A stretch of DNA of 64,000 nucleotides. It comes from Mucilaginibacter sp. 14171R-50 (GTDB lineage: Bacteria > Bacteroidota > Bacteroidia > Sphingobacteriales > Sphingobacteriaceae). Made by a program: the position numbers and the translations under genes. The stretch is from assembly GCF_010093045.1 (NCBI RefSeq), contig NZ_CP048115.1, positions 3,596,001-3,660,000 on the forward strand, written 5' to 3'. The notes under the pieces were generated by a model. That model searched no databases. It saw only the letters and a program-made list of their open reading frames with translations, and was not told the origin of the DNA. Shown piece after piece: positions 38,188 to 47,097 of this stretch; the first letter of the stretch is position 1; each line of letters begins with the position of its first letter.

Positions 38188-40270
38188 CTTTCTTCACCTT
38201 CAACCTTAAGGAGTTTCCAATCACAATCACATCCGAGAATGCCATAGCAAGGGCGCCTATCATCGGGTTCAGGAAACCCAGTGCAGCTACGGGTATGGCT
38301 ATGATATTATAGGCAAAAGCCCAAAACAGGTTTTGTTTGATGGTAAGCAAGGTGTGCCGGCTTATTTGCAGAAAGGTTACTACCGATTGCAGATCGGTGT
38401 TAAGCAATATCACCTTAGCCGATTGTATGGCAATTTGGCTGGCATCGTTCATAGATACGCCCACATCTGCCTGGGTAAGGGCAGGGGCATCGTTTATACC
38501 GTCGCCTATCATTATGGTTTTGCCTTTTTTGCGGTACATATCAACCACTTTCAGCTTATCATCAGGCAGCATCTCGGCATGTACCTCTTTAATGCCCAAA
38601 GTTGCTGCAAGTATTGAACAGCGCAACGTTTTATCACCACTTACCAGCACCGGGGTAATACCTGATTTCTTTAATTGGGATATCAAATTTATTGCATTAG
38701 GCTTTATGGTATCATCAACACCTATTTGCGCCATCCGTACCTGGTTGCGGTACAGGGTGAGGTTAAAATGATCGGGGGTTTTATGTTTGGCCGTACCTAA
38801 AAAATAGTTGTTGCCATCTATATCTTCGGCGCGCATGCCCAGGCCTTTTTCCTCGGTAGCGCTGCGCAATATTATTTTTTGCTGAGGCTGCGCCTGCAAG
38901 CCGCTCACCAACGATCTGGCGATAGGATGGTTAGAGCGTTCCTCAATGGCGGTGATCACGCCGCGGATCTGTTCCATGGTAAAACCTTCTTCGGGCTTTA
39001 TTTCGGTGATGCTGAATTTACCGGTAGTTAACGTACCCGTTTTGTCAAACAATACATACTTAGTATTGGCAACTGCTTCAATCGTATCGCCGCCCTTTAT
39101 CAGTATCCCGTTTTTAGCGGCCCTACCCAAGCCAACCATTACGGCCGTAGGCGTAGCCAAACCCATTGCACACGGGCACGAGATCACCATAACGGCAATA
39201 GCATTCATAATAGAATTTTGCATGCCTGCATCTGTTGCAAAATAAGTTATCAGAAACGTAAGCAGGGCTATTACAATTACCACCGGCACAAATATCGCCG
39301 CCACCTTATCGCCCAGCTTTTGAACGGGGGGCTTGGCGGCCTGGGCTTTTTTCATCAGGTCGATGATCTGCGAAAGCGTACTGTTTGAACCAACTTTTGT
39401 AGCCATTATACGGATATTGCCTTGCTGCACAATAGTGCCTCCAATAACCTTATCATACTTTCCTTTAATTACCGGGATGCTTTCACCGGTTATCATGGCT
39501 TCGTTCACCAGCGCATCGCCCGATAGTATTTCGCCGTCCACGGGCACCTGGTCGCCTTCGTTAACCAAAAGGGTATCGCCGGATAACACCTCTTTGGCGC
39601 CAATCACTTCAATGCTGCCGTTAACAACCCGGTTAGCCATTACCTGCTGAAACTTCATCAGGTCCTTTACCGCCGAAGTAGTTTGGTTTACCGACCGCTT
39701 TTCAAGCACGTTGCCAAGTAATACCAGGGTAATGATGGTTGCGCAGGTTTCGTAAAAAAGGTAATGCCCGCCGAGATTTTGAATACTGCCCACCAGACTA
39801 TATATAAAGGCCGATGTTGAACCGATAAATATCAGTACATCCATATTAGGAACACCGTTTTTTAACGAGCTATAGGCACTTTTACCAAAATGCAGGCAGC
39901 CCACAATAAACACGGGCAGGCATAGTATTAATTGTACAATATGGTTATGCAGAAAGTGCCATGGCAAAACCATGTGTAGCAATAAGGGGGCGGTAAATAT
40001 GGCGCAGAAGATGAATTTATTCTCTACCTTGTCATAAAATGGTGTTGCCTGTGCATTTTCTTCGTCAACAACCTTAAATCCGAGGCCTTCAATATCTTTG
40101 ATGATCTGGGGCAGAATAGACTGGTCGGGAGTGCTGAATTTCACCTCTTCGGAGGCGAAGCTAACCAACACATTGTGCAAGCCTTTCTTCTCCAATAACT
40201 TATGGATACTCATTGCACAGTTGTTGCAATGCATCCCGGTAACATTCAACTCCACTAATTGCTCTGCCAT
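38168..40270 (-). CDS. copA: heavy-metal (copper-type) P1B ATPase
   Basis: 700 residues. An N-terminal HMA domain has C15-x2-C18 (GMHCNNC). The TGES actuator loop, the CPC metal motif in ISCPCAMGLATPTA, the DKTGTLT phosphorylation site and GDGINDAPAL are intact. YN is present in the TM7 region (FAYNIIAIP). The TM8 motif usually written MxxSS reads MAFSD, which alters a residue of the Cu(I) site. It exports Cu(I) or a related metal. Its C-terminal SPPTP residues come from the neighbouring repeat. Confidence 0.92.
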   Translation of the reverse strand: MAEQLVELNVTGMHCNNCAMSIHKLLEKKGLHNVLVSFASEEVKFSTPDQSILPQIIKDIEGLGFKVVDEENAQATPFYDKVENKFIFCAIFTAPLLLHMVLPWHFLHNHIVQLILCLPVFIVGCLHFGKSAYSSLKNGVPNMDVLIFIGSTSAFIYSLVGSIQNLGGHYLFYETCATIITLVLLGNVLEKRSVNQTTSAVKDLMKFQQVMANRVVNGSIEVIGAKEVLSGDTLLVNEGDQVPVDGEILSGDALVNEAMITGESIPVIKGKYDKVIGGTIVQQGNIRIMATKVGSNSTLSQIIDLMKKAQAAKPPVQKLGDKVAAIFVPVVIVIALLTFLITYFATDAGMQNSIMNAIAVMVISCPCAMGLATPTAVMVGLGRAAKNGILIKGGDTIEAVANTKYVLFDKTGTLTTGKFSITEIKPEEGFTMEQIRGVITAIEERSNHPIARSLVSGLQAQPQQKIILRSATEEKGLGMRAEDIDGNNYFLGTAKHKTPDHFNLTLYRNQVRMAQIGVDDTIKPNAINLISQLKKSGITPVLVSGDKTLRCSILAATLGIKEVHAEMLPDDKLKVVDMYRKKGKTIMIGDGINDAPALTQADVGVSMNDASQIAIQSAKVILLNTDLQSVVTFLQISRHTLLTIKQNLFWAFAYNIIAIPVAALGFLNPMIGALAMAFSDVIVIGNSLRLKVKKVSPPTP

Positions 40271-40332
40271 AATTACAAAATTAACCGGTAGGCGGTTTAA
40301 ACGGGTAAGCTTAGTGTAATTTTAAAAAATGC

Positions 40333-40363
40333 TTTGCAAATTGGCGTAAGATTTCTATTTTTG
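40333..40363 (+). promoter_or_regulatory. promoter of tRNA-His
   Basis: TTTG (40333-40336), a 19-base spacer and TATTTTTG (40356-40363) make a full match to the Bacteroidota -33/-7 consensus. The tRNA begins 15 bases downstream. Confidence 0.75.
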
Positions 40364-40377
40364 CAACCTCCCAACAC

Positions 40378-40452
40378 GGTAGATGTAGCTCAGTTGGTTA
40401 GAGCATCGGTTTGTGGTACCGAGGGTCGTGGGTTCGAGCCCCATCATTTACC
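40378..40452 (+). tRNA. tRNA-His (anticodon GUG)
   Basis: 75 bases including the extra G-1 at 40378, which pairs with C73 at 40452, the histidine identity mark. Acceptor GTAGATG pairs with CATTTAC (one G-T). Stem TCGGT/ACCGA encloses TTGTGGT with anticodon GTG. CCA is not encoded as such. Confidence 0.96.
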
Positions 40453-40455
40453 CGC

Positions 40456-40487
40456 AACGCCTCTCATGCAAATGAGGGGCGTTTTTT
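40456..40487 (+). terminator. terminator of tRNA-His
   Basis: A 12-pair stem (AACGCCTCTCAT with ATGAGGGGCGTT, one T-G pair), a GCAA loop and a T6 run. Confidence 0.87.
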
Positions 40488-40554
40488 ATTTAATATATCT
40501 TTACGGCGTTTAATAATTGTTGGCGCTTTGTCAAAATCTTCGACACTTAAATAA

Positions 40555-40579
40555 TTAACCGCCCGGTCGGTTAACTTTG
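40555..40579 (+). promoter_or_regulatory. TetR-like operator overlapping a -7 element
   Basis: TTAACCGCCCGGTCGGTTAA (40555-40574) is a near-perfect 20-base palindrome (18 of 20 positions symmetric) of the ACCG-CGGT type common to TetR-family operators. It overlaps TAACTTTG (40572-40579), a TAnnTTTG match 23 bases before the MFS start. A bound repressor would block transcription. No regulator gene is nearby. Confidence 0.55.
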
Positions 40580-40602
40580 CCCGCCATCGAAAAAGAACTT
40601 TC

Positions 40603-41829
40603 ATGAGTACAAACAACGGGTTACCTGCAAATACCGTATCCCACACACAAATTAATGATGGCAACCGTAGGCGGGCAACCTTACTGGCGTTCGCGCTGGT
40701 GCCGCTATCGGGCTTGGCAACAGACGTTTACATCCCGTCCTTCCCGGGTATGGCCAGCGCTTTTCATACCAACTCGGCAGGGATACAATATACCATCATC
40801 TGTTTTTTGTTGAGCTATGGCATTTCGCAATTATTTGTTGGCTCTATTGTAGACAGCTTTGGCCGTTATCGGATAAACCTGGCTGCCCTGCTGGTATTTG
40901 CCTTAAGCAATGCAGTTATTATATTCACTACCAATATTCATCTGGTGTATGTGATGCGCGTGTTGCAGGGCACAGCAACTGCTTTTATCATAGTAGGCAA
41001 AAGGGCTTTTTTTGTTGATGTGTACACTGGCGAAAAGCAACGGCATTACACCAGCATGTTATCTATCATTTGGGCTACGGCGCCTATACTGGCACCTTTT
41101 TTTGGCGGCTACATTCAAAAAAGTTTTGGCTGGCAATACAATTTTGTGGTATTGGGGGTGTATGGCATGGTGATGTTTTTATTGGAGTTCTTTTTAAGCG
41201 GCGAATCGATAAAAATAAAACAGCCTTTTCACCTGCGGTCGATATTTAAGGTTTATCGCAACCTTGTATCGTCGGTGGATTTTAGTTTGGGCATAGTAAT
41301 ACTGGGTATCTGTTTCGCTATGGTTTTAATATTCACCATGTCGGCGCCTTTTATTGTCGAGCATAAGTTTCACCTGTCGTCGGTTACTACGGGTTATTGC
41401 GCGCTGCTTTCGGGCCTGTCGCTGTTTGTTGGTGGTATTGCAGGTAAAACTATCAAAAGCGGCAACTTGTTTAAAAGGCTTATGTGGGCAAATCTATGCC
41501 AATTGGTTGTAATAACACTGATGTACATTTTCGCAGCCGAAAAAAACGGGCTATTATTGCTGCTGCTGTTTGTAATTCCGACAACGGTTATTGGCGGCTG
41601 CATTTACAATATCTTTTTTACGTATTGTTTAACGCGTTTTCCGCTTAATGCCGGGGTTGCAAGCGGGTTAACCAGCGGAGGCGCATACCTGGTAACTTCT
41701 GTAATGGTATCGGGCTTGTTAAGCTTCATAACAATTACGGATCAATCGTCGCTGGCCATAGGTTACATCGTTTTAGGTTTGATGATAACCGGCCTTTTGG
41801 TTTTGATCAGGAAAAAACTGGCGTACTAA
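40603..41829 (+). CDS. Bcr/CflA-type MFS drug efflux transporter
   Basis: 408 residues with twelve hydrophobic helices. The first helix carries LSGLATDVYIPSFPGMASAF, typical of Bcr/CflA pumps. Motif A-like VGSIVDSFGRYRIN and motif C-like ILAPFFGGYIQ follow. It exports drugs or metabolites by proton antiport. A TetR-like operator lies just upstream. Confidence 0.87.
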   Translation: MSTNNGLPANTVSHTQINDGNRRRATLLAFALVPLSGLATDVYIPSFPGMASAFHTNSAGIQYTIICFLLSYGISQLFVGSIVDSFGRYRINLAALLVFALSNAVIIFTTNIHLVYVMRVLQGTATAFIIVGKRAFFVDVYTGEKQRHYTSMLSIIWATAPILAPFFGGYIQKSFGWQYNFVVLGVYGMVMFLLEFFLSGESIKIKQPFHLRSIFKVYRNLVSSVDFSLGIVILGICFAMVLIFTMSAPFIVEHKFHLSSVTTGYCALLSGLSLFVGGIAGKTIKSGNLFKRLMWANLCQLVVITLMYIFAAEKNGLLLLLLFVIPTTVIGGCIYNIFFTYCLTRFPLNAGVASGLTSGGAYLVTSVMVSGLLSFITITDQSSLAIGYIVLGLMITGLLVLIRKKLAY

Positions 41830-41841
41830 CGGGGATGCCGG

Positions 41842-42213
41842 CTATGCTTCTTTCTTCCGCAATATCTTCTCCATTTTTTTGCCTTTTGCCAACTCGTCTA
41901 TCAGTTTATCCAGGTATCTAACCTGCTTCGTTAACGGGTTTTCAATATCTTCTATGCGATATCCGCAAATCAAACCGGTAATGAGGCCGGCGTTTGGATT
42001 TAGCGTCGCCATTTGAAAAAATTGATGGAAGGTTACCTTTTTGTCGATCAATTCCCGTATCTTTGTATTACCGAAACCGGTCAGCCAGGTAATAACCTGC
42101 TGCAATTCTTCTTCGGTCCGGCCTTTCGCTTCCACCTTTTTTACGTACATTGGATATACTGAAGAAAAGGTCATGTTAGCGATTCTATCGTTGTGTTTAT
42201 CGGTGGTGTTCAT
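41842..42213 (-). CDS. DUF2200 family protein
   Basis: 123 residues. The sequence has the DUF2200 pattern: RIANMTFSSVYPMYVKKVE, ITWLTGFG and NPNAGLITGLICGYRIEDIENPLT. Small soluble protein of unknown function, convergent with the MFS gene with a 12-base gap. Confidence 0.85.
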   Translation of the reverse strand: MNTTDKHNDRIANMTFSSVYPMYVKKVEAKGRTEEELQQVITWLTGFGNTKIRELIDKKVTFHQFFQMATLNPNAGLITGLICGYRIEDIENPLTKQVRYLDKLIDELAKGKKMEKILRKKEA

Positions 42214-42289
42214 TTTATTTTAGGCGAGGGTTTCAAGTACCCAAATTAAATAAAATATCTTAAAACCGGTGGTTAAATAGGGATATTGG

Positions 42290-42676
42290 TCAGCCAATAG
42301 GGTAGTTGCCCCTTAATCTTTTATCATCGGTAACAATACGCTCTATCATTTGGCTATGCGACGGGCTATCATCTGACGCGTTCACATCTATCGCACCATA
42401 ATTATTTAAGGCATCAGCGGCTTCCTGGGCTTCGCGGGCCGAAACCGCGTGAACGGTTACGATAGATCCACTGCGGCCCAGCGATGCGAAATGCTCCGCT
42501 TGTTTTTCGTCATCTATCAGGTGGTTGAAAAAGCCGCCCACGCGATCATGGTAGTCGGGCTGGTTGCCATGCGTATGTACATCAACCGTTTCATTTGTAA
42601 ATCCGTTTCCTAAAAGATATAAGCTTACCTCTTCGGCAAGGTTAGCATCATCAAATATGCCTATCACTGTTATCAT
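42290..42676 (-). CDS. hypothetical soluble protein, stress-protein-like
   Basis: 128 residues. The opening TVIGIFDDANLAEEVSLYLLGNGF and the middle GGFFNHLIDDEKQAEHFASLGRSG are reminiscent of general-stress-protein-like small proteins found singly in Bacteroidota. The likeness is weak and no catalytic motif is seen. No operon partner. Confidence 0.55.
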   Translation of the reverse strand: MITVIGIFDDANLAEEVSLYLLGNGFTNETVDVHTHGNQPDYHDRVGGFFNHLIDDEKQAEHFASLGRSGSIVTVHAVSAREAQEAADALNNYGAIDVNASDDSPSHSQMIERIVTDDKRLRGNYPIG

Positions 42677-42724
42677 GTTACAATAATGAATTACGGGATA
42701 AATTGTTTTATAACAGATATATTG

Positions 42725-43342
42725 CTATTGAACGACAGCCATCTGCGGCACATACCCGGCGGTAAACATGTTTACAAAAGATCGCGGCGTTAATACCGAT
42801 ACCTCCCCGGCATCTGGGCAGGGTATAGGTTGATCATATCCTCCCGGCGACCACAAGTACAGTTGTTTGTTATTTACCAGGTAGGCATTACCTTGCAGAG
42901 ATATAAACGTACCATTTGGTAATGTGTGCAAATCGTCGCTATAAGTAATTTTCGACCTGTCGGCAGCTATACGTTCCGCATGGATAATATCATCTATTTG
43001 TTTCAGGGGTGTTTTCATATCAAAACCGTATTGGGGGTTCCCTTTGAGCCAATAATTTTTAAAACACCTGTTATCCGCGTAACGGCATTCGGCGCAGGGG
43101 CGGTGGCCGGCCGAGAAGGCGGTGGCCTCGTCAAGAAAAAAAAGTTCTGTCCACCGGTCAGGCTGCATTATCTGGCGGTGGCGGCCTTGAAAGTTAAGTG
43201 CGCAGGTTATCCACGCCTTTAGCTTGTAAGGCCGCACAATTTGCTGCCGCCCATTGTGAACAACGCCACGGTTACCCAGCCAGGCGCCACGCGCCGGAGT
43301 TTTAATGATGGAGCCAAACGGATCTACCCGGTTTTGTAACAT
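42725..43342 (-). CDS. uncharacterised protein with Ada-like cysteine motif
   Basis: 205 residues, no signal peptide. A segment reads FFLDEATAFSAGHRPCAECR (residues 68-87), close by eye to the second Cys pair of the Ada N-terminal methyl-phosphotriester sensor (AGFRPCKRCR). Cys47 lies 35 residues before, with His55 and Cys93 as further metal-ligand candidates. I know it only as an uncharacterised family. It begins 27 bases after the adaA-like gene stop on the same strand, suggesting joint action in alkylation response. Confidence 0.65.
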   Translation of the reverse strand: MLQNRVDPFGSIIKTPARGAWLGNRGVVHNGRQQIVRPYKLKAWITCALNFQGRHRQIMQPDRWTELFFLDEATAFSAGHRPCAECRYADNRCFKNYWLKGNPQYGFDMKTPLKQIDDIIHAERIAADRSKITYSDDLHTLPNGTFISLQGNAYLVNNKQLYLWSPGGYDQPIPCPDAGEVSVLTPRSFVNMFTAGYVPQMAVVQ

Positions 43343-43369
43343 GGTTTTTGTTCTTTATACTGCAATATT

Positions 43370-44221
43370 TCAGGCCGCGCTTTCCTTTAAAGCGGCTTCC
43401 CAGCCAATAATGGCATTTTTCCGCGTCGCCCCCCAATGATACTGTCCAATTTCGCCTGTGGACCTGATCACCCGGTGACAGGGTATTAAAAAAGCCACCG
43501 GGTTGCTTGCCACTGCCGACCCAACCGCCCGTGAAGCATTTATACTGCCCGATTTAACGGCCAGCGCAGCATAGGTAGTAAGCCCGCCTGCCGGAACTTT
43601 CAGTAAGGCCTCCCATACTTTGATCTGGAAATCGGTGCCTTTCAGATGTAATTTGATCTCGTCAAGGTGCTGCCAGTCCTGATTAAAAATATACAAAGCG
43701 TTTTGCTGTACCATATCAACCAATTGGCTGTACTGCGCATTGGGAAAGTTTCGTTTCAACAGGTCAAAGGCGTTTTCTTCGCCGTCATCGGTAAAAGCCA
43801 TATGGCAGATACCTTTATGGGTCGACGCGACGATAACCTTACCAAATGGCGTATCGGCAAACGAGTAATTGATGTTTAAGGCGGCGCCGCCATTCTTATA
43901 TTCCCCGGGAGTCATACCCTCTACCTTCACAAAAAGATCGTAAAGCCTGCCGGTACCCGATAGGCCGGTGTGGTAAGCAGTATCAAGCAGGTTAGCACCG
44001 GTATGTTTTAATATTTGCTTGGCGTGCTCTATACTCAGGTACTGCAGAAACTGTTTGGGGGTTACGCCGGCCCAATCTTTAAACATGCGTTGGAAATGAA
44101 AGGGGCTAAGATGAACATGCCCGGCAACTTCTTCTAAACCGGGTTGCTTTTTATAGTTCTCTTTAAAATAGCTTATTGCCTGGGCTATACGGTTGTAATC
44201 TAATTCCTGTTGTGTTTTCAT
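43370..44221 (-). CDS. ada: AraC-HTH/O6-methylguanine-DNA methyltransferase fusion (Ada-type, lacking N-Ada)
   Basis: 283 residues. An AraC-type HTH occupies about 1-110 (EEVAGHVHLSPFHFQRMFKDWAGVTP). A methylguanine-DNA methyltransferase domain follows, with acceptor Cys in FLIPCHRVI and the G-x-x-R-A-V-G helix (SRAVGSAVASNP). The N-terminal zinc domain that senses methyl-phosphotriesters in E. coli Ada is missing, so activation must differ. It repairs O6-alkylguanine irreversibly and probably regulates repair genes. Confidence 0.92.
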   Translation of the reverse strand: MKTQQELDYNRIAQAISYFKENYKKQPGLEEVAGHVHLSPFHFQRMFKDWAGVTPKQFLQYLSIEHAKQILKHTGANLLDTAYHTGLSGTGRLYDLFVKVEGMTPGEYKNGGAALNINYSFADTPFGKVIVASTHKGICHMAFTDDGEENAFDLLKRNFPNAQYSQLVDMVQQNALYIFNQDWQHLDEIKLHLKGTDFQIKVWEALLKVPAGGLTTYAALAVKSGSINASRAVGSAVASNPVAFLIPCHRVIRSTGEIGQYHWGATRKNAIIGWEAALKESAA

Positions 44222-44339
44222 AAAATTCTAACTTTATACAACAAAATTACCCCGGCAGCCATAGCCCGGCAACCCGTTTATTGCTCAGTTTTCACTTTAG
44301 AACCACACTGGCAGAAGGGCGCCGGCGCTTGGATTACGG

Positions 44340-44732
44340 TTAGCCGGCCGCTTCATCGTCCTTTGGTTCCCAAAGTTCGATGATGTTCCCTTCAGGATCC
44401 AGCACATGCACGAATTTGCCGTAATCATATTCGGCGATCTCGTCAACAATGGTCACATTTTCCTTTTTGAGTTCCTCTACCAGGGCCACCAGATCCTCGA
44501 CACGGTAATTGATCATAAACGGCTTTGCCGACGGGTTAAAGTATTCGGTATTCTGCGGAAAGGTACACCAGGAAGTAGACCCGCTTTTTGAGGGATCATC
44601 AGCATGTCGCCATTCAAAAGTGGTTCCATAGTCGCTGGTAGGCAATCCAAGGTTTTTTGAATACCATTCGTTCATGCCTTTCGGGTCATCGCATTTAAAA
44701 AAAACGCCGCCAAGGCCGGTTACTTTTTTCAT
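44340..44732 (-). CDS. VOC/glyoxalase-superfamily protein
   Basis: 130 residues, one VOC module: GGVFFKCDDPKGMNEWYSKNLGLP at the start, MINYRVEDLVALVEEL in the middle and VHVLDPEGNIIELWEP at the end. Probable metal-dependent enzyme of unknown substrate. Spacing of about 120 bases from ada argues against a tight operon. Confidence 0.82.
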   Translation of the reverse strand: MKKVTGLGGVFFKCDDPKGMNEWYSKNLGLPTSDYGTTFEWRHADDPSKSGSTSWCTFPQNTEYFNPSAKPFMINYRVEDLVALVEELKKENVTIVDEIAEYDYGKFVHVLDPEGNIIELWEPKDDEAAG

Positions 44733-45050
44733 AATTTCAACAGATTGTGATAGTAATCAAGTGTGATATAATTGTCTGCCTGCCGCTTTATTACGGCAGG
44801 TTTGATACTAAATGTTTATATACAATGCTACCGGCAATTTCAGGCAATTTTCACACATAAGCAAATCCTATATCCCGTATATAAGTAAAATATTTTAGTA
44901 AAAAACACCGCCTGTAGTTATCAAATATCCTTTAAAATAAAAAATAACAACTTGATATAATACTTCCCAAAGTTGTCGATATTAGTATATCAAACTTATA
45001 ATCACGCAGTTAACTGCAAAAGAAGTTTACGTCACCTAAAACACATTATC
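44733..45050. other. intergenic region between VOC and amidase genes
   Basis: About 320 A/T-rich bases between divergent genes. It holds one strong hairpin, CCTGCCG/CGGCAGG at 44779-44800, without a T-run. No clear TAnnTTTG element was seen in front of the amidase gene. An in-frame extension of the amidase ORF to 44973 is discounted. Confidence 0.4.
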
Positions 45051-46040
45051 ATGACAACAAAATTCGGTTTTACATTAATGAGCATCCAGGAATTTGAAAC
45101 CTGGATAGATGCCCGGCAGCTGGCGCGCACTGTTTTAACCATACAGGAACACCACACTTATAGCCCTGCCTACACCCAATTCAACGGCAGCAATCACTTC
45201 GCATTGCAACAGGGCATGAAAAATTACCACGTAAATGCAAATGGATGGAGCGATATCGGGCAGCACTTTACTACGTTCCCCGATGGCACTATCATGACCG
45301 GCCGTTCGCTTGAAAAGTCACCGGCGTGTGTAGTCGGTCAGAACGCTAACGCCATATGCATAGAAAACCTTGGGAATTTCGATTCGGGTAAAGATGCGAT
45401 GACCCCGGCTCACCGCGATACTATCATTCGTATTACAGCAAAGCTTTGCAAACGTTTCCGCCTGCCTGTAAATACCAACAGCATTGTGTATCATCACTGG
45501 TTCGACCTCAGTACCGGCGAACGAAACAACGGCACAAAAAATAACAAAACATGCCCCGGAACCAGCTTTTTTGGCGGCAATAAGGTAGCCGACTGCGTCG
45601 CGAACTTTTTGCCCCTGGTAACACAAGCCGGTGCGCCGGCCGCACCCGTTATTTCGGCCAGCGCCGTGTTAAAGTATGTAAGCGTAACAGCATCGTCATT
45701 AAATATACGTACCAAACCCAATGCCTCAAGCCCCAAAGCTACAGACAGGGACGCAGCGGCATTGGGCGCTATATTACGGGTTTACAAAGAAACTAACGGC
45801 TGGTACAAAATATCGGGTAGCCAGGAGCATTGGGTACTGGGCAAATACACTACCGACGTTAAAAGGGCGACAGTAAAAGCCGACACGCTTAATGCGCGGA
45901 GCGGCCCGGGCACAACATTCCAGAAACTGGGTTCGTACACAAAAGGCCAGGAGCTGTTTATTGTAAAGGAACAGAATGGCTGGTGTAAGGTTAACATGGA
46001 CGACCGGTGGGTAAGTAAGGATTATTTGGTATTTGCTTAA
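45051..46040 (+). CDS. N-acetylmuramoyl-L-alanine amidase with two SH3b domains, leaderless
   Basis: 329 residues. An amidase_2/PGRP domain (about 1-185) has zinc ligands suggested by IQEHHTY, YHHWF and TCPGTSFF. Two bacterial SH3 domains follow (ASSLNIRTKPN and ADTLNARSGPG). It would cleave the lactyl bond of peptidoglycan while SH3 domains bind the wall. The ATG at 45051 is preferred over the upstream 44973 frame. No signal peptide is present, so export or use as an effector or lysin needs another route. DUF2235 follows after 10 bases. Confidence 0.82.
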   Translation: MTTKFGFTLMSIQEFETWIDARQLARTVLTIQEHHTYSPAYTQFNGSNHFALQQGMKNYHVNANGWSDIGQHFTTFPDGTIMTGRSLEKSPACVVGQNANAICIENLGNFDSGKDAMTPAHRDTIIRITAKLCKRFRLPVNTNSIVYHHWFDLSTGERNNGTKNNKTCPGTSFFGGNKVADCVANFLPLVTQAGAPAAPVISASAVLKYVSVTASSLNIRTKPNASSPKATDRDAAALGAILRVYKETNGWYKISGSQEHWVLGKYTTDVKRATVKADTLNARSGPGTTFQKLGSYTKGQELFIVKEQNGWCKVNMDDRWVSKDYLVFA

Positions 46041-46050
46041 CGAAAAAGCC

Positions 46051-47097
46051 ATGAAAAGAATTATAGTTTGCAGTGATGGCACCTGGAACAAACCCGGCGA
46101 TATTTACGAAGGTGAAATTGTGCGCACAAACGTGCAAAAGATTTTTGAAGCTATTTGTAACGAGGATGAAAATCACATTAAACAAATAAAGTTTTACGAT
46201 CAGGGCGTCGGATCAAGCGGCACAAAGCTTAGCCGGATGATTGATGGTGCCACCGGCCGTGGTTTAGACGACAATATACTTGACGCTTATAAATTCATCA
46301 TTTGGAATTATGAGATAGGGGACGAGATATTCTTGTTTGGTTTTAGCAGGGGGGCATATACGGTGCGCAGCCTTGCCGGGCTTATCAGAACGGCCGGCCT
46401 GGTTAAAAATAACAATCTGCGGCTGATACAGCAGGCTTACGACATGTATCGCGACCGCGGGGATAAGGCCAAACATCCCAATGGCGACATTGCGCGGGAA
46501 TTCAGGGAAAAACATAGCCAGCCTGAAGTGCGCATTAAGTTTATTGGCGTATGGGATACCGTAGGTGCCCTGGGCGTTCCGGTGAAGCTATTTTATAACA
46601 GAAAACGATACGAGTTTCATGACACTACCTTAAGCAGTTATGTAGACTATGCATATCATGCGCTGGCCATTGATGAGCGCCGTAAAAATTTCATACCTAC
46701 TTTATGGCAGCAAAGCAAAGGTGTGCAGGACAATGGCATCAAACAGGTGTTTGAGCAGCGCTGGTTTACCGGCGTGCACTCAAACATTGGCGGTGGTTAT
46801 CCGGACGAAGGGTTAAGTGATATCGCTTTGCATTGGATGATTGCAAAAGCAAAAGGCGCGGGCTTGAGTTTTGAAGAGGGATATGTAGATGACGAAGTGC
46901 GGCCAAATAATAAGGGGCGTTTGTACAACTCAAACACGTTGCCTTTTTCAATATTAGGGCAGTTTGTGCGCACGCTGCTCAGTACGCCCCGCGCGGCCGA
47001 AAGTATTCATCCTTCGGTATTTGAGCGTATTGATGCAAATATTGGATACGTCCCGGTGAACCTTAAGAATGATATGCGTAATAGCGCGGCAACTTAA
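46051..47097 (+). CDS. DUF2235 alpha/beta-hydrolase
   Basis: 348 residues. It opens with IIVCSDGTWNKPG, and the nucleophile elbow is FGFSRGAYT (GxSxG), both hallmarks of DUF2235. The family includes type VI secretion Tle1-type phospholipase effectors and soluble enzymes of unknown role. It starts 10 bases after the amidase stop, so the two are likely cotranscribed. The ORF extension to 46033 uses TTG inside the previous gene and is discounted. Confidence 0.85.
   Translation: MKRIIVCSDGTWNKPGDIYEGEIVRTNVQKIFEAICNEDENHIKQIKFYDQGVGSSGTKLSRMIDGATGRGLDDNILDAYKFIIWNYEIGDEIFLFGFSRGAYTVRSLAGLIRTAGLVKNNNLRLIQQAYDMYRDRGDKAKHPNGDIAREFREKHSQPEVRIKFIGVWDTVGALGVPVKLFYNRKRYEFHDTTLSSYVDYAYHALAIDERRKNFIPTLWQQSKGVQDNGIKQVFEQRWFTGVHSNIGGGYPDEGLSDIALHWMIAKAKGAGLSFEEGYVDDEVRPNNKGRLYNSNTLPFSILGQFVRTLLSTPRAAESIHPSVFERIDANIGYVPVNLKNDMRNSAAT

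Noticed and set aside
38337..39650. Plus-strand frames of up to 144 codons opposite copA
   Set aside because: They mirror codon structure of the intact ATPase and have no recognisable product.
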